Source of the DNA: Elmis aenea
Taxonomy: Eukaryota > Arthropoda > Insecta > Coleoptera > Elmidae
Assembly: GCA_947652605.1 (NCBI GenBank)
Contig: OX393576.1
Span: 48,274,966-48,338,965 of the forward strand
Length of the DNA: 64,000 nt
Direction of reading: 5' to 3'
Every line of letters begins with the position of its first letter. Within the stretch, counting starts at the first letter, position 1. Made by a program: the position numbers and the translations under genes. Shown here piece by piece: positions 12,111 through 23,944 of the stretch. The notes beneath the pieces were generated by a model that was not told where the DNA came from, searched no databases, and worked only from the letters and a program-made list of their open reading frames with translations.

Positions 12111-13683
12111 TTGATTGAGAACTCTTGATTATATTGAACAATTTTCTACTAAATTGCAGTAGGTAGGTAGGTATGTATTAAAGTCAGATAGAAAATAAAA
12201 ATAACTTTAATTTTGCTTTGAAAATAAGAGGTAATGTTTTTTCTTTAAGCTTTTGGTCCTGATATGTAAATAAATAAAAAAAATAATGAACATTATGTGC
12301 TATAAACTAAGGTAAGATATATTATTTTGCGGTAAAATGTAAATTATAACTGTTTATTCATAACCATAATCAATATTTATGAAAATAAAGGCAGACGAAA
12401 TGATTTTGGTCACATAAGTATATTCCCTGTAGTGTAAAAGGGAAATAGAATAAACCTCGATTAAAGTGAGTCAAAGATTCTTTGTTATTCGTATTTTTTG
12501 TCATACAACTACTAAATTTCAATTTTCTTGCGAATAAAAAATATATTCAAAGGAATTATGTCTGCGCTTTTTGGTCAAAAGTTAGCAACTATATTGGCCT
12601 TAGAAATCTAAGTATTAAAAAAGTTGAAGAAATTAACTTACTTATCTGCAAAATTCCATCACTTTAATGCTCATTTTACTATGTAAAGGTAAAACAAATC
12701 GAACTTATTATTTAAAGAGTAGAATCATGTATAAAAATGTACAGATTATTATATCTTAATAAATTCTGAGCAAAAAAACTTTAGCATTTTGTATAGATAT
12801 CCATAATGTCAAATTACGCGATTTGTTTTAATTTAATCAGTATCTTAGTTATTATTATTGACATAAGCCAGATTTCTAACCAAAAATTAGTAAGTAAATT
12901 TTTAGGTTTACGTTATGAAATACCGTTTCTTCTGAAATACTGAAAACTAGAAATTAAAGAACTTTTTGTTATCTCATTGTTAATTTGTTGATGCTGTGGT
13001 GCAGGGGTATATTGAATCAGTAGTAGTCAAATACAATGCTCAGAACAAATATATTGGTGGAAAGCAAGAATCAACAATTTTTGCACAAAATAATTTTAAC
13101 ATTACATGTTTTATGCATAAATAAAGTTTTTTTTTATAATGAACCAATGACAAGGGGTACATGACGCTTCACAGTGAGGACAAGCGGTAGCTACATCAGC
13201 TGAAACGGGTTCAGAACTGTTGCTGTAGTGTCACAATTGTTGCTGATGAAATTAATTTGCAGATTTATGAAATTATTTCTGCTTTTGCGGCTGTTAAAAC
13301 TAAAAAACTATGTTAATTTTTGATACAATACCATTTAAGACGAGCATTGGAATTCATTAAAATACACGATGGTTGCTTACATAATGTTTGCCACCTAATA
13401 AAACTAATTATTGCTAGTTAGTGTTAGTATTAGGTCAAAACTAATTACATATGTAAGGTGTGCGAGTTTTCAATCTCAGTTACACTTGCGCTAGACAAGT
13501 GTCGCAAACAATGAGTCTAGCGAACCAATGAACTATAAACGGCGGATTGACTTACTAATTTATGACTGACGCAAATGTCGGTTTGCAACGGTCACGTTCA
13601 AGTATGCAGTGTGTGCCTTCACGTATTGGATTGCATAATTAAAAGACTTTATGCGCAAACTAAATAAAAGTCAAAAAAATATG
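12111..13683. other. AT-rich intergenic sequence
   Basis: No gene or bordered repeat was recognised. Confidence 0.45.
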
Positions 13684-14312
13684 TACAGGGTGTACAAAAA
13701 GTAACGTAACGGGTCAATATCTCGTTTTGTGATAAGTTTACAAAAGAAAAATTCGGATAAAAGTTGTTCGTGGTTATTTACTACAAAACCTTAAATTATT
13801 TCCAAATGTTCAGTATTTTGTTTTTGCGCACCGATACGTCTTTGTGTTTTCTTAAATAGAACATCCTGTATAATTTGACAAATCAGGACAAATGGTGATC
13901 GGTACATTGCAACTACCCGAGTGCATGCTTCTTTAAGATTGCCCAAAAGTAAATTCTCTTTCAAAAATGTAATAGGTCTATTAAACCTAAAATCAATCTT
14001 TTTTTTTTTGTTATTCGTGTTTGATGTTTAGCCAAATGAACCGGGCATAAGAAACATCCTGTATATTATTTTAAAACTTAAACTAGTCCAACAATCATTA
14101 TGACACTATTGTCAATCAAGGTGTTAAAGAATTAGTTCTGATATTGCTAAGTTGTGAAATATTCATATTTTTGAGTGTCCTGTTCCTGTCAATAGTTTAG
14201 TAAAAACTTAAATAACTCAAAACCGATTGATTTTAGGTACAAAAAACCTAATACATTTTTGAAAGAGAATTAACTTTTGGACCTAAAAAATACAAAATCT
14301 ACAGGGTGTATT
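13684..14312. repeat. ACAGGGTG-flanked region with 58-bp inverted repeat
   Basis: The segments 13941-13998 and 14225-14282 are imperfect reverse complements over 58 nt (both contain the CTCTTTCAAAAATGTA motif or its inverse). Copies of TACAGGGTGT lie at 13684 and about 14301, and CATCCTGTATA at about 13863 and 14045. The structure suggests one or more MITEs with ACAGGGTG-type ends; exact borders are not resolved. Confidence 0.5.
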
Positions 14313-14431
14313 ATTATTATTATTTAACTTTTCAGTTTTTCCCCAATTCTTCCGAAGGAAATGGCCCGTGGCACGTATAAATCTGGAAAACATTTAGTTT
14401 TGATGTTTTTCATGCAATAAACACAGTGTAA

Positions 14432-14573
14432 ATGGTGCCTTTCCACGTGAGAGTAAACTACTCTCGATAGCAGCGTCGCCAAGGATACAGCCAATCGCGA
14501 GTTACTCTCAGGGGCTGTATCCTTGGCGACGCTGCTATCGAGAGTAGTTTACTCTCACGTGGAAAGGCACCAT
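14432..14573. mobile_element. 142-bp palindromic element, copy 2 (diverged arms)
   Basis: Same length (142 bp), ends (ATGGTGCC/GGCACCAT) and 20-nt loop as the copy at 3435. It differs from that copy at six positions in the left arm, and every difference is mirrored in the right arm, so the arms are still exactly complementary. Loop sequence and orientation equal copy 1. Possible flanking duplication TAA (14429-14431 and 14574-14576), compatible with a TWA target but short enough to be chance. Confidence 0.9.
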
Positions 14574-16620
14574 TAATCAAATTATACCGACAATGTATCG
14601 TGAACCTCCCTTGTAAGTAAAAGTCTTATCTAACCAGAGACTTTTTAATATTGAATATCAGCGTAATGAAGCACCCTTTTTTTTTCTTCAAATGAAAGTA
14701 GCATTTCGTAACTGAGTGTTCTTGGTTCAATTCTAAACTTACAACATCATCAAAAACCACCGTCATAGTCCTGGAATCACATCTAAATATTTTTAAGCAG
14801 ATATTGTTATAAAACAAAATTAGTCTTAAATCTGGTTAATTAAAACTAATAATGTTAATTTCATCATAAAGCAAAATATATATGTGACAGTTCATTTCAA
14901 CCTCTTCTGAAGCTAAACAAAGTTCAGTACACAGAAATGCTGTATGACAGAATACTTACAGGATATAGCATATATGAACAAAAAATAAATTTTACACTTA
15001 GTAACTAGTATTGACCATAAGTAAAAAAAATTCTATCATTTCTGAATCCTCCAAATCAGTTGCACTAGGTTACGTTTTTTAATAAGTCCATGTAGCTGTC
15101 TATATCTACATTAGGTTTTATTGCGTTATTATGATATTTGTCCATTTATGTATCACAATATGAGACAGAACACAGAAGTTCTCCGATAAATAGAAACATT
15201 ATTTCAGTACTAACTTAGAATAATTACAATGTATGATGTTTCATAAATCATGTTATTTTTCCAATATAATTAACGTAAATTGCCGTTGAAACTAAATATT
15301 TAATTACCTCAAATTGCAAGTAGAATTACAATTACTGTTTTCCATTCGTAATATTTAGATATTTTATGTATTCGTATTGTCATTACAGTGAGTACACATT
15401 ATCTAAAATGTCATCACATAACAATAAATTATCTTATAAATGAAGTTCATTAGGGGTCATATGTGGTTTATGATGGCATTCATAACTCATTATTGCAAAT
15501 ATTATGCTAGTTAGATAACCTTCGCGGCTTTTAATTAACATTGTGGAAGTGATAATGACATATATATTTATTATAACTGAGTCTACGTTTATCTGTAAAC
15601 TATGTAACACGTTATAGCGCTATGGTAATTTAATTTTTATGCGATTTTTATCTTCTTTATTTGCTTGTGAAATTAAATTGTTCGTGAAAGATATATTTTG
15701 ATACAAATAAGGAAAGTTACTGTGAATATAACATTGTCTCATGAAGTATGGAGGACGGTACATGCTTGAATTGTTAAAGCGATTCATTTATGCTATATAA
15801 ATAACTTGGATTGAGAAGCATTTATCTTTTTTATGAAATGCTGGTATGATATGTTAGACCCGTTTGGAGATTGCAGTATTCAGTAGCTTTCTTATTTATT
15901 CATGTTGACTATATTCAAAGATTTTTGTGTGTTAAGTAAAAAACGGTTACGTTACATGCGTGTATTAACAAAATTGTAGCACCTTACACAGTGCAAAAAA
16001 AAAATAATTTTTAGTTGGGATCCTTCGCCTATTGAGAACACATTAACCGAAATTTGCAACTTAAAACCAAAAATCATATATTTTGTTTTGGGGTAAATCG
16101 TTTAAGAGATATAGCTGTTTTAACTTAAAGTAGACCGCGAGATGTGCAAAGAGAGGGGATGCCGATGGAAATTTAGACTTTTCGAAAAACGTTGAGTAAC
16201 AGTAAATGAATTTACAGGTTATAATCACGTTGCTGAAACAGACGGATGTTTTTAGGTGGCGCAGTACTAAACGCTTTGAACTAGTTTTGGTTTCTGCGTC
16301 ACAGTCCTCTTTAAGTTAAAACCGTTCTATCTGGCACCAAGGAAGATATATCTGAATATCAAAATCACACCAGTAACATAGGTGAAAACTGTTCTTTTGC
16401 CACTGACGTTGATACTTTTGAACTGACAGTTGCTGCTATGCTATCCCATCTATTCAATCAATTCAGTCAAAGAATGGTACCATAAAGTGGTTATTGGAAA
16501 CTCCACTGCAGCATGTACGGTTATATTCTATGTATATCATAAGAAATATTCTGGGTATTATACAGTATGGTGCTAAAAGAATAACCGATGCAAAAAATGT
16601 CTGAACCATATTCATTTTTA
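14574..16620. other. AT-rich intergenic region, no gene seen
   Basis: Two kilobases without a convincing ORF, RNA gene or bordered repeat. Confidence 0.5.
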
Positions 16621-16621
16621 A

Positions 16622-17420
16622 CATTGAAAATTCCCTTCATCTGTCAAATTTGCGTTTCCAACCAATCACTAATCTTAAATCTTCTAGGGATTACCAATAG
16701 GAGCAATATTACACGGTAATAATTTTACATTCCTCTGCCAGGAGTTGATCCTCCTGTCAAATTTGCGTTTTCGACCAATAAAAAACTCAGATTTCCTTTA
16801 AACGGCCAATAAACATAATCATACACTGATAATTTACTTTTCGCAATTAACAGATTTTCATGCGTTTATTGGTCGTTTCTAAGAAATCTGAGTTTTTGAT
16901 TGGTGGAAAATATAAATTTGGAGAGGGAATAAGGTATTTTGGTCTTGATAATTTTTTGACAGATGTCGGCGACCAATAACGTTACTTTAATATAGATTAA
17001 ACCACACCCCTGACACACCACTCTGACAGTAAAATTTGACATAACAGATTATGTATGTACCTAAATACTATTTGGTTCATTAATTTTTATTAAAATATAA
17101 TTCTTGAATTAAAAATTGGTTATAAATGATCTATTAATAATAACAATCGCAGTAAGTAGTAGGTATACTTTAATTTATCTAAATTAAACAACATTTTAAT
17201 TTGACAGATAGGTTAGGTGAAGGAAATTTTCTGACAAAATATAACTCGTGCATTGCAAATAATCTATAATTTTTGACAAATCTTCACTCATGCAAGTTGA
17301 AGCAGAAAAAATCACTCGTGCACTTCGTTCACTCGTGATTTTTTCAGCTCAACTTGCATTCGGGCATATTTACCAAAAACTATCGATAATTTTCAATGCA
17401 CTTGTACATATATACTAACG
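16622..17420 (-). repeat. Dispersed repeat family A, copy 2 (empty-site copy)
   Basis: Reverse orientation relative to copy 1. It starts near GAAAATTCCCTTCATCTG and shows GGTTAGGTGAAGGAAATTTT near its right side. It continues into a hairpin with arms of about 80 nt centred near 17330, containing AAAAAATCACTCGTGCAC and its near-inverse. At 17003-17028 the sequence CACACCCCTGACACACCACT is the uninterrupted equivalent of the palindrome insertion site in copy 1. Confidence 0.7.
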
Positions 17421-17439
17421 AAACAAGGAATAGAGTTTC

Positions 17440-18122
17440 TAAAATCGATCACCAATCGCGCGGACGGGTGTGAGGCGCGGTCTTCGGCGTTCCGGGCGTA
17501 AGCGGGGCCGGTCTTTCGATCGCGCGCGCTCCCGAGGCCGCCAAAAATCGTCCCGAGAAGATATCGAGGAAAACGTGCGAAGATCTTACACGCAACATTT
17601 AAATCGGGTCGTCGGGAGCGAGAATTTCGTCAAAATTTGACAATTTGACATGTTGACGTGAACTTTGAACGCTCGAACCTTCTCCGATTCGACCTTTTCG
17701 CGCATGTGTCGTACCGATTCGGAATCGTCTCGCCCTCCCCGACAAGTACGTACCAAACAATTCCACTTTCGAGTTGAATTTGGACCACGAACGAGAAAAA
17801 GCGCAGGCGCGCGCACGCGCTGCATACTAGCGAACGTCGAAAGAGAATTCCGTGCGCAACACCCGGTACGAGCGCGAAGCGCGAGTAGTTCGCTGGCCAA
17901 GTTTTCGGCCGAAGGCCGGAAACTTGGGCGTAACCGGCGAAAGAGAATTCCGTGCGCAACATCCGGTACGAGCGCGAAGCGCGAGTAGTTCGCTGGCCAA
18001 GTTTTCGGCCGAAGGCCGGAAACTTGGGCGTAACCGGCGAAAGAGAATTCTGTGCGCAACACTCGGTCTAGCAACAAGGAGGCCCTACGGGCCTCCGCGC
18101 TTGCTAGTTATATTACTACTGA
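17440..18122. mobile_element. GC-rich element with 100-bp tandem repeats and terminal hairpin (Helitron-like candidate)
   Basis: This is a sharp CpG- and GC-rich block in AT-rich surroundings. AAGAGAATTC recurs at 17841, 17941 and 18041, a 100-bp period. Each unit contains GCGCAAC, CGAGCGCGAAGCGCGAG and the hairpin TTTTCGGCCGAAGGCCGGAA. It ends with a two-part hairpin (18068-18107): CTAGCAA pairs with TTGCTAG and, inside, GGAGGCCC pairs with GGGCCTCC across TAC. The tail AGTTATATTACTACTGA follows and reappears at the end of the related locus near 51.9 kb. A hairpin close to a CTAG end resembles Helitron 3' termini, but no Rep/helicase gene or proven 5' end is present. Overlapping ORFs on both strands here come from GC richness, not from a gene. 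Confidence 0.6.
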
Positions 18123-18842
18123 ACTGAAAATAAAATTATAAAATTGCCTAATATTGAAGTCAAAAAGTCTTCGACAAAATATGGAAAAGCTTTGACAATG
18201 CCCTTTTCAAATATGCTTTGAGCAATTATTATTAGCAGAATTTACGAATGAATGGGAGAACCAACAGAAAGTTCGTGAAATAAAAAAATTGGTCGTAACA
18301 TGCGTACAGCAAATACGAACAGAACAGCAGGGTTAAGATAAATGAGAACAAGTAGAGTATCGCAGATTTTTAAGTCGTAATCGGGATCAACTGCGTGCTA
18401 TATCTTGAGCTTAAGATCTTGCTATCCTAGCTACGTTTCGGTATACTCGATGGTGCAATCTTCAATGTTTCGGCTTTACTTCCCCTAATATTTTGTACTT
18501 TTAGAAGCGTATAATAGGCTTTGAATCAGTTTTTAAAGAGGTTGATTATTCGGCGCTTTGTCCTGGCGACGTTTCGGCATATTAGCTGTCTTTAAGGTTT
18601 CGACTACTTCCTGCAGTATTTTCTTGATGTAGAGCTGCAAACTGTAAAGTTGCAAGGGTTTACGGTTATAATATGAGAAACTCGCTTGCCTTGAGAGCTT
18701 AAACCCCTGTCTGTTTTTGTTAAAGGCAAGAAGTTTGCTTCAGCGAACATTTTGAAACAAATTCAAAGGCTAGAGTTTAAACAACTGAAGGCAAAGTACG
18801 TGGTGCAGCAACCGAGAACACCATGGTTTGAACACTGCAAAG
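18123..18842. other. Intergenic sequence with GTTTCGG motifs (possible Penelope-like remnant)
   Basis: No coding sequence was recognised. On the minus strand, CATCGAGTATACCGAAACGT (near 18450) and TATGCCGAAACGTCG (near 18580) resemble the GAAACG-type 3' sequences often seen next to Penelope-like elements. That similarity is from general recognition only and is weak. Confidence 0.25.
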
Positions 18843-19243
18843 TAGGGGAGACCGGGGATAAAAGTAACATTTTTTTGTTTTTATTTAATTTCTCATAGAT
18901 TATTACAAATTTTTTACATCCAAATTGGTTTAATGATAGATTGGACATTTGTCTTGCTTCCAAGATATTTCGTGCGTTTCGTAAAGCAACTATTAGAAAA
19001 AAAAAATTCTTTAGTAAGACAGCTGTTACTTTCAACCTCAACGTTGGGGCTAAAAGTAACAATGATTGAGGTAAGTTGTAACGGCAAAATAATTTACACA
19101 GCTCATAAGTAGTGGGTAAATATATTAGTATTCATCAACAAAATTAATATTTTATTCAAAAATACACATTAGCAAAATGAAAAAATGAAAAAATGAAAAA
19201 ATTAATCTTTGGTACAATACAAAACAGAATGGCATACCAGGTA

Positions 19244-19594
19244 AGGGCGGTCCCAAATTATTAAATTTATACTGGATCATAATAACTGTTTGTTTTATTT
19301 TTTTAAAAATCTAACCGCCCTTAAACTGACCGTCATTCATTATTAAATCAGTAAAAGAGGGTCAGGTTAAGTTGGGTTGGTTAAAGCTTTGTTTATATTA
19401 AGCTATAAATATTAAGGTAATAGAATAAAAAAATGGCGGCTGGTAGGAAAACCAAAAGTACCAGATCTTACCAATTTACATAGATTTTATAATTTAAAAT
19501 GCTTTTTAAGAAATGATTTAGCTTTACATACATTTCTATCATTAAACCGATATTATATACTGAGTTTTATAATTTAATAATTTGGGACTGCAGT
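19244..19594. mobile_element. Tc1/mariner-like MITE (351 bp) nested in the pogo-like element
   Basis: The left end AGGGCGGTCCCAAATTATTA and the inverse of the right end ACTGCAGTCCCAAATTATTA are imperfect TIRs that continue further inward. TA flanks both sides (19242-19243 and 19595-19596). No coding potential. TA duplication suggests the Tc1/mariner group, but the TIRs alone do not fix the family. Confidence 0.7.
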
Positions 19595-20015
19595 TACCAG
19601 GTTTGCCAAGATTATAAGTACCTACATATTTAAAAATGTGAATCAAAAAGATACAACAAACTGGAAAATTATTCCGACAACTCTTGTATTTTCTCATCTA
19701 CGAAGAAAGCCACCAATTATGTGCTAAGAGTGAACATTTGCAAGTGAAAACATTGATTGGGGTTGGTTGTAACACTTTGTTACATTTGACCCCAAGTGTA
19801 CACCAAAAAAAATTCAGGGAATCCACAATTAACCACGATTCTAACGTCAAATTGTATTGCATCCACCAATAGCCAACTAAATTTAGAACAAAATAATAAA
19901 GGTACTTTTTTGTTCCTATTTTAGAGATCGCCTAAAAGTTACTCGACGGATGAGACAACGCAGTAACTTTTAGGCGGAAAATAGTGACTCTGGCTGGCAA
20001 AAAGTTAACCTCTAT

Positions 20016-20472
20016 AGCCGCGTACACACCGGGTTCGCGAACAGTTCGCGAACTGTTCGCGAACCCGGTGTGTACCTGGAGTATGCAAACAGTTCGCGAA
20101 CAGCTCGCGAGTAGCTCGCCAGTTCGGGCAGAGTTCGCTCTTGAGGCGGTACATCAAAGGGGCTGTTCGCGAACTCGTGCCTGCCATAACCTCAATTACT
20201 GACTGCACACGTTATTTGTGGTTGGTGTTTATCATCGATAAGCCCTAAGCTTGAAGACATAATTATTTACAAAACGCAAACCCTTTACCAACTGTTTTGG
20301 AGCTGTTACGAACACAATAATGTTTTGATGTGGACGTGTTTGCGAACCTGGTATGGACGAGAGTTCGCAAACTGAGTGCGCGAACCGAGTTCCCGAACCG
20401 TGTTCGCGAACCGAGTTCCCGAACCGTGTTCGCGAACCGAGTTCGCGAACTCATTTTGGTCAGTACGCGGCT
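20016..20472. mobile_element. GTTCGCGAAC-rich MITE (457 bp) with 54-bp perfect palindrome
   Basis: The ends are AGCCGCGTAC and its inverse GTACGCGGCT, flanked by TAT (20013-20015 and 20473-20475). It is packed with TTCGCGAA motifs. The stretch 20022-20075 is a perfect 54-bp palindrome running from GTACACACCGGG to its inverse and containing three TTCGCGAA cores. Another cluster lies at 20335-20455 with alternating GAACCGAGTTCCCGAACCG units. ORFs with repeated RTRFAN/VREL-like residues on the minus strand are artefacts of this repeat. Confidence 0.75.
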
Positions 20473-20629
20473 TATGACAGATGAAAACTAGCAATGTAGG
20501 TAGGGAGCTGGATGTAACTTAACATTGCAAAAGCGTTTAGGGCGATATAAATCAAAAATTAAAGAAAGTATAGGCACTGTTACAACCTACCCGTGTTACT
20601 TTTATCCCCGGTCTCTCCTACCTATTGTA

Positions 20630-21855
20630 ACGCACAGAACAAATTTTTGCAATAAACAATATTAATTATTTTTATGCCTCAGTCCGGCCATACGAATGTC
20701 ACACGAGTCACTGTTTTGGCCAGTGAAGTAATATTTATAATCATTTAAATTGTTTAATTTTTTAAAAGTTGCCATGAAATAAATTAAGAGTGTATTTGAT
20801 GTGCCTTATTTCACTACATAAATAAACGTTGATTGGAACAAATAATTGTGCGACATGCCGCTGTTGAAGTACCAACTAGGACGACGTAATTTCCGTAATT
20901 TAATACAACGTATACTCATCTAATTGAGAGAATACTGACCGTAGTCTGTATTTATAATGAATGATGGACAGCCGTTGAGTGAACGCAACCTATAACTTGT
21001 GGTTTCAGATATGTGTTCAAAATCGCGACACTATAATTTCGTGGGCAGCTAAGCGGTGATTTTAGAAAATGGCTCCACCGGGAAATACTAGTGATTTCTT
21101 CGCATACCCTGTGATTTCAAATATATTGGCGGTCGGCAACAAGATGTAATAAAATGCCGCAAAGGTCCGGACCACTTCACGAGGCAGAAAACACATTAAA
21201 TTACTACCAACTCCGTATTTTTCTTGTTATAACTTTTTATGGTCTAGATTGCGGCGAAGTGTCTGTATCATCCTTTCCAAAATATAATAGGAGTATTGTT
21301 TATAAATTTTCCAATTATAAACCTATATTTTAGATAAACGTTTTATTTTGTACTAAAACTGTATAATTTGTTTTGATAATCCAAGTTTAATAGTTTAACC
21401 TTTAAATGCATAGTGTTGCCGATTGGCAAAATTAATTATTATATTATGTAAAAAGCATAAAAATTATTTTAGAATAATTTTTCCTGTTAAGAAACAATTT
21501 CATAAAGGGTTGTAGTTTTTGAAAATGTATCATCAAAACATAATCTAAATTTTATGTTTTATTATAGCTTTAAAGATTTATAATTTTTGTAGGGATAAAA
21601 ATTGAAGAATATTTTAACACAATAAAAAGTTACTTACTGATCAAAGTTAAGTTTATCGAATTATAATACAATATTGTAGTAATGCCAATTAGCAACATTT
21701 TGCATTTATTACAAGTTTGGCGTTGCATAATTTTCTTGTCATTTACCTGAAAAAAGGTTTTATAATGACGTAATTACAAAATAAAATGGAATTAATTACA
21801 ATCTGTAAAAAATTAGGTGTGTCTATGTTGTAATAAAATAATTAGCACTTAAAAT
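20630..21855. other. AT-rich intergenic region
   Basis: No gene or bordered repeat was recognised. Confidence 0.45.
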
Positions 21856-21858
21856 AAA

Positions 21859-22015
21859 TGTTGCCGTTTTGCACAGTGTTGCTCTTTGGCAACATATTTT
21901 ATTTATTGTTTTGCACAAAGTTGCCCTTCAACAACACATTTTGTTTATCGTTGTCCACAAATGTTACTCTTCGGACATAATTTTAGTTATCGTTTTGCAC
22001 AATTATTGTTTTTCG
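21859..22015. repeat. Degenerate tandem repeat, about 53-bp unit
   Basis: Three diverged units carry GTTTTGCACAGTGTTGC-like sequence followed by TTCGGCAACA-like sequence (near 21863, 21915 and 21950, with a last partial near 21993). No function inferred. Confidence 0.5.
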
Positions 22016-22137
22016 ATAAAAACAGTTAAAAAATTATGAATGATTTTTTAAACTATTTTTCCCACATTACCACAATAAAATATATATAGTACCTACCTAA
22101 AGTATTATCTAAATAATTTTTTTTAAATTCATGCATT

Positions 22138-22507
22138 TACCGTATTTTACGGACTATAAGACGCTACAGAGTTTTAAAAAAATAACATTTTTACGAAAAT
22201 TATTATTAGATTGCAAAGCCAGACTAAAAAAAATATTCTTAGTTTATAAAACCGAAATGACCTTTAAAATCGCTGAAAATCAACATGGTCGTCGCATCGG
22301 TGCACTGCTGCTGCCAGTTGAATCCAATGTTGCCAGATAGAGATAGGTTTCCCGCGGCATCGAATATATCACCATTTTTAAGACTGGCGGGAATTTAAAA
22401 TCAAACACTGGACATTTTTATATTAATTTCGAGTATAAGACACACCTGAACTTTGGAGGCAATTTTTCAAAGAAAAAAGTGCGTCTTATAGTCCTTAAAA
22501 TACGGTA
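22138..22507. mobile_element. MITE with TACCGTATTTTACGGACTA ends
   Basis: The left end TACCGTATTTTACGGACTAT and the inverse of the right end TACCGTATTTTAAGGACTAT form TIRs that continue with AAGACGC. About 370 bp with no intact transposase. Target duplication is not clear, so borders and superfamily remain open. Confidence 0.7.
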
Positions 22508-22794
22508 AGCGTTAAAATTTAAAAAAAGGTTTAGTACATTCTTAGAATGTATTTAAAATCGCTAAAAAAATACTTTTAAAGCATTTAATTGTAATGAATT
22601 TATAAAATTAATTTCTTTATATTTATTGGTTTTTCACTAGAACGCGACTAAATGAGTCCTTAAAAATGTTTATAGTTAGATTAGGTCAGTCAATTGCCAA
22701 ATTTAAAAAAAAACAGAATACATTAAATTATCTGGTTGATGAAGATGAGCAACCGACTTATTTCAAAATGTGGAATAAAAATCGTGTGTAGGGC

Positions 22795-23095
22795 TTAAAA
22801 TTAGGGATGAGGAGTCGGAGTTGGGAGTTGAGGCGTTTTGCAGGAGTTGGGAGTCGAAAAAACTATCGACTTTCGACGAAATATTAACCGAACTTTGTAA
22901 GAAACGGAAACGGAAAAGGCATTTTGTTGTTTTTTTATCAAAAACGGAAACGCAACTGAAAATATTCAATATTAGTTTTAACTAGTTTTTTTTAATGTTC
23001 TCAAGTATGAAGATTTAATGATAGGAGTCGGAGTCGGTTTTTAAATAAAACCGACTGCGGGAGTCGAAAGTCGGGAGTCGTTTATTTTTCTGCCG
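22795..23095. repeat. GGAGTCG/GGGAGTCG simple-repeat-like element
   Basis: Repeated GAGTCGGAGT, GGGAGTCG and GAGTTGGGAG motifs cluster at about 22806-22860 and 23020-23085. A shorter inverse cluster (GACTCCGACTCCCGAC) occurs near 38140, so the motif is dispersed. No coding function. Confidence 0.5.
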
Positions 23096-23096
23096 A

Positions 23097-23385
23097 CTCA
23101 GGTCAGGTCACGTGGTTGTTCCGCTAGCGTGGAGACTGCTATAGGGGGGTTGACCCCCTCTTCAGTCGTAAGAGGTACAAGGATAATGGGTAGAGATGTG
23201 GATAGTCAAGGATGGGTAAGGATAGGTGGAAGTACTGCCACAGCATTTGCCTTAACCATAGAGGAAACCACCTGAAACCTCTACAATGACAGTCGGCCCT
23301 GGGAATCGAACTCAGGACCTCCCGATTACAAGTTAGGTTGTTTTACCAACCAGCCACCAAGCTCGGTGTGCCAACTCCCCTTCCC
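23097..23385 (-). mobile_element. tRNA-like SINE candidate
   Basis: On the minus strand, TGGCTGGTTGG (23346-23356) fits an RNA polymerase III A box and AGTTCGATTCC (about 23302-23312) fits a B box, at tRNA-like spacing. A GC-richer body without an ORF follows. The tRNA head does not fold into a convincing functional tRNA, which argues for a SINE rather than a tRNA gene. Ends and target duplication were not resolved. Confidence 0.55.
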
Positions 23386-23940
23386 TGCTCAAAATCACTA
23401 CTTATCTTTTAATTATCTCAATAATGTGTTACACTTAATTAATGATTAATGATAATTATTAGCCATCACTCAAATTTACGTTTCTGCTGAAAAAAAAAAT
23501 TATTCACTGTATATTTAAGTATTTTGTTATTATGCACTTACAAGACAAAACTTTGTTTTATTTTATTTTTTAAAGTTTTTTTTAGTTCATTTTTGGTTTC
23601 GCCAACTATTTCATTTGGGCACTATAAAGCTATGTGCCAGATATAGGTACTATTACATGTAGTAAAGATTACTTTAGCGTCCTAAATCCCTGAGATATAT
23701 TAATGTACGAGAATTTCAAACCTGGTGGGATGTTCATGTCACTATAACTTGTTTTACAAATTGTTATTGTCATCCTTTTGTGGTGTGCTTTTTAAAGTAA
23801 CACTATAAAAAAAGTACTTCTTGTTGCGTTAAAGGTATTGGTTGGTTGAAATGTTGCTTAACATTTAAAGTCGGTTATAAGTTGATTAAAATTGTAATAT
23901 GTATGTTTTGTTGGATAAGGAAGAAAGTAATTAAAAAATA
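23386..23940. other. AT-rich intergenic sequence
   Basis: No gene or repeat with clear borders was recognised. Confidence 0.45.
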
Positions 23941-23944
23941 GTAT

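Larger units (their letters stand above)
18845..20618. mobile_element. Pogo-like DNA element (1.77 kb) with TA duplication and nested insertions
   Basis: The left end GGGGAGACCGGGGATAAAAG (then TAACA) and the inverse of the right end GGAGAGACCGGGGATAAAAG (then TAACA) form 25-bp TIRs with one mismatch, flanked by TA (18843-18844 and 20619-20620). The G-rich TIR with TA duplication matches the pogo-like element at 24488-27379. The TIR core recurs inside (GGGGCTAAAAGTAAC near 19044), and 19930-19974 is a hairpin of GCCTAAAAGTTACT with its inverse. Two smaller elements (19244-19594 and 20016-20472) have inserted. No transposase was recognised, so it is non-autonomous or eroded. Confidence 0.8.

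Noticed and set aside
17586..18127. Overlapping ORFs of 91-163 codons on both strands
   Set aside because: They lie in GC-rich tandem repeats with few stop codons by composition; the peptides repeat with the 100-bp unit.
20005..20494. Repetitive Arg/Asn/Phe-rich ORFs
   Set aside because: Artefacts of the GTTCGCGAAC palindrome array in a MITE.
23281..23365. Functional tRNA gene on the minus strand
   Set aside because: A- and B-box-like motifs exist but stems do not pair well enough and a repeat body follows; a SINE is more likely.
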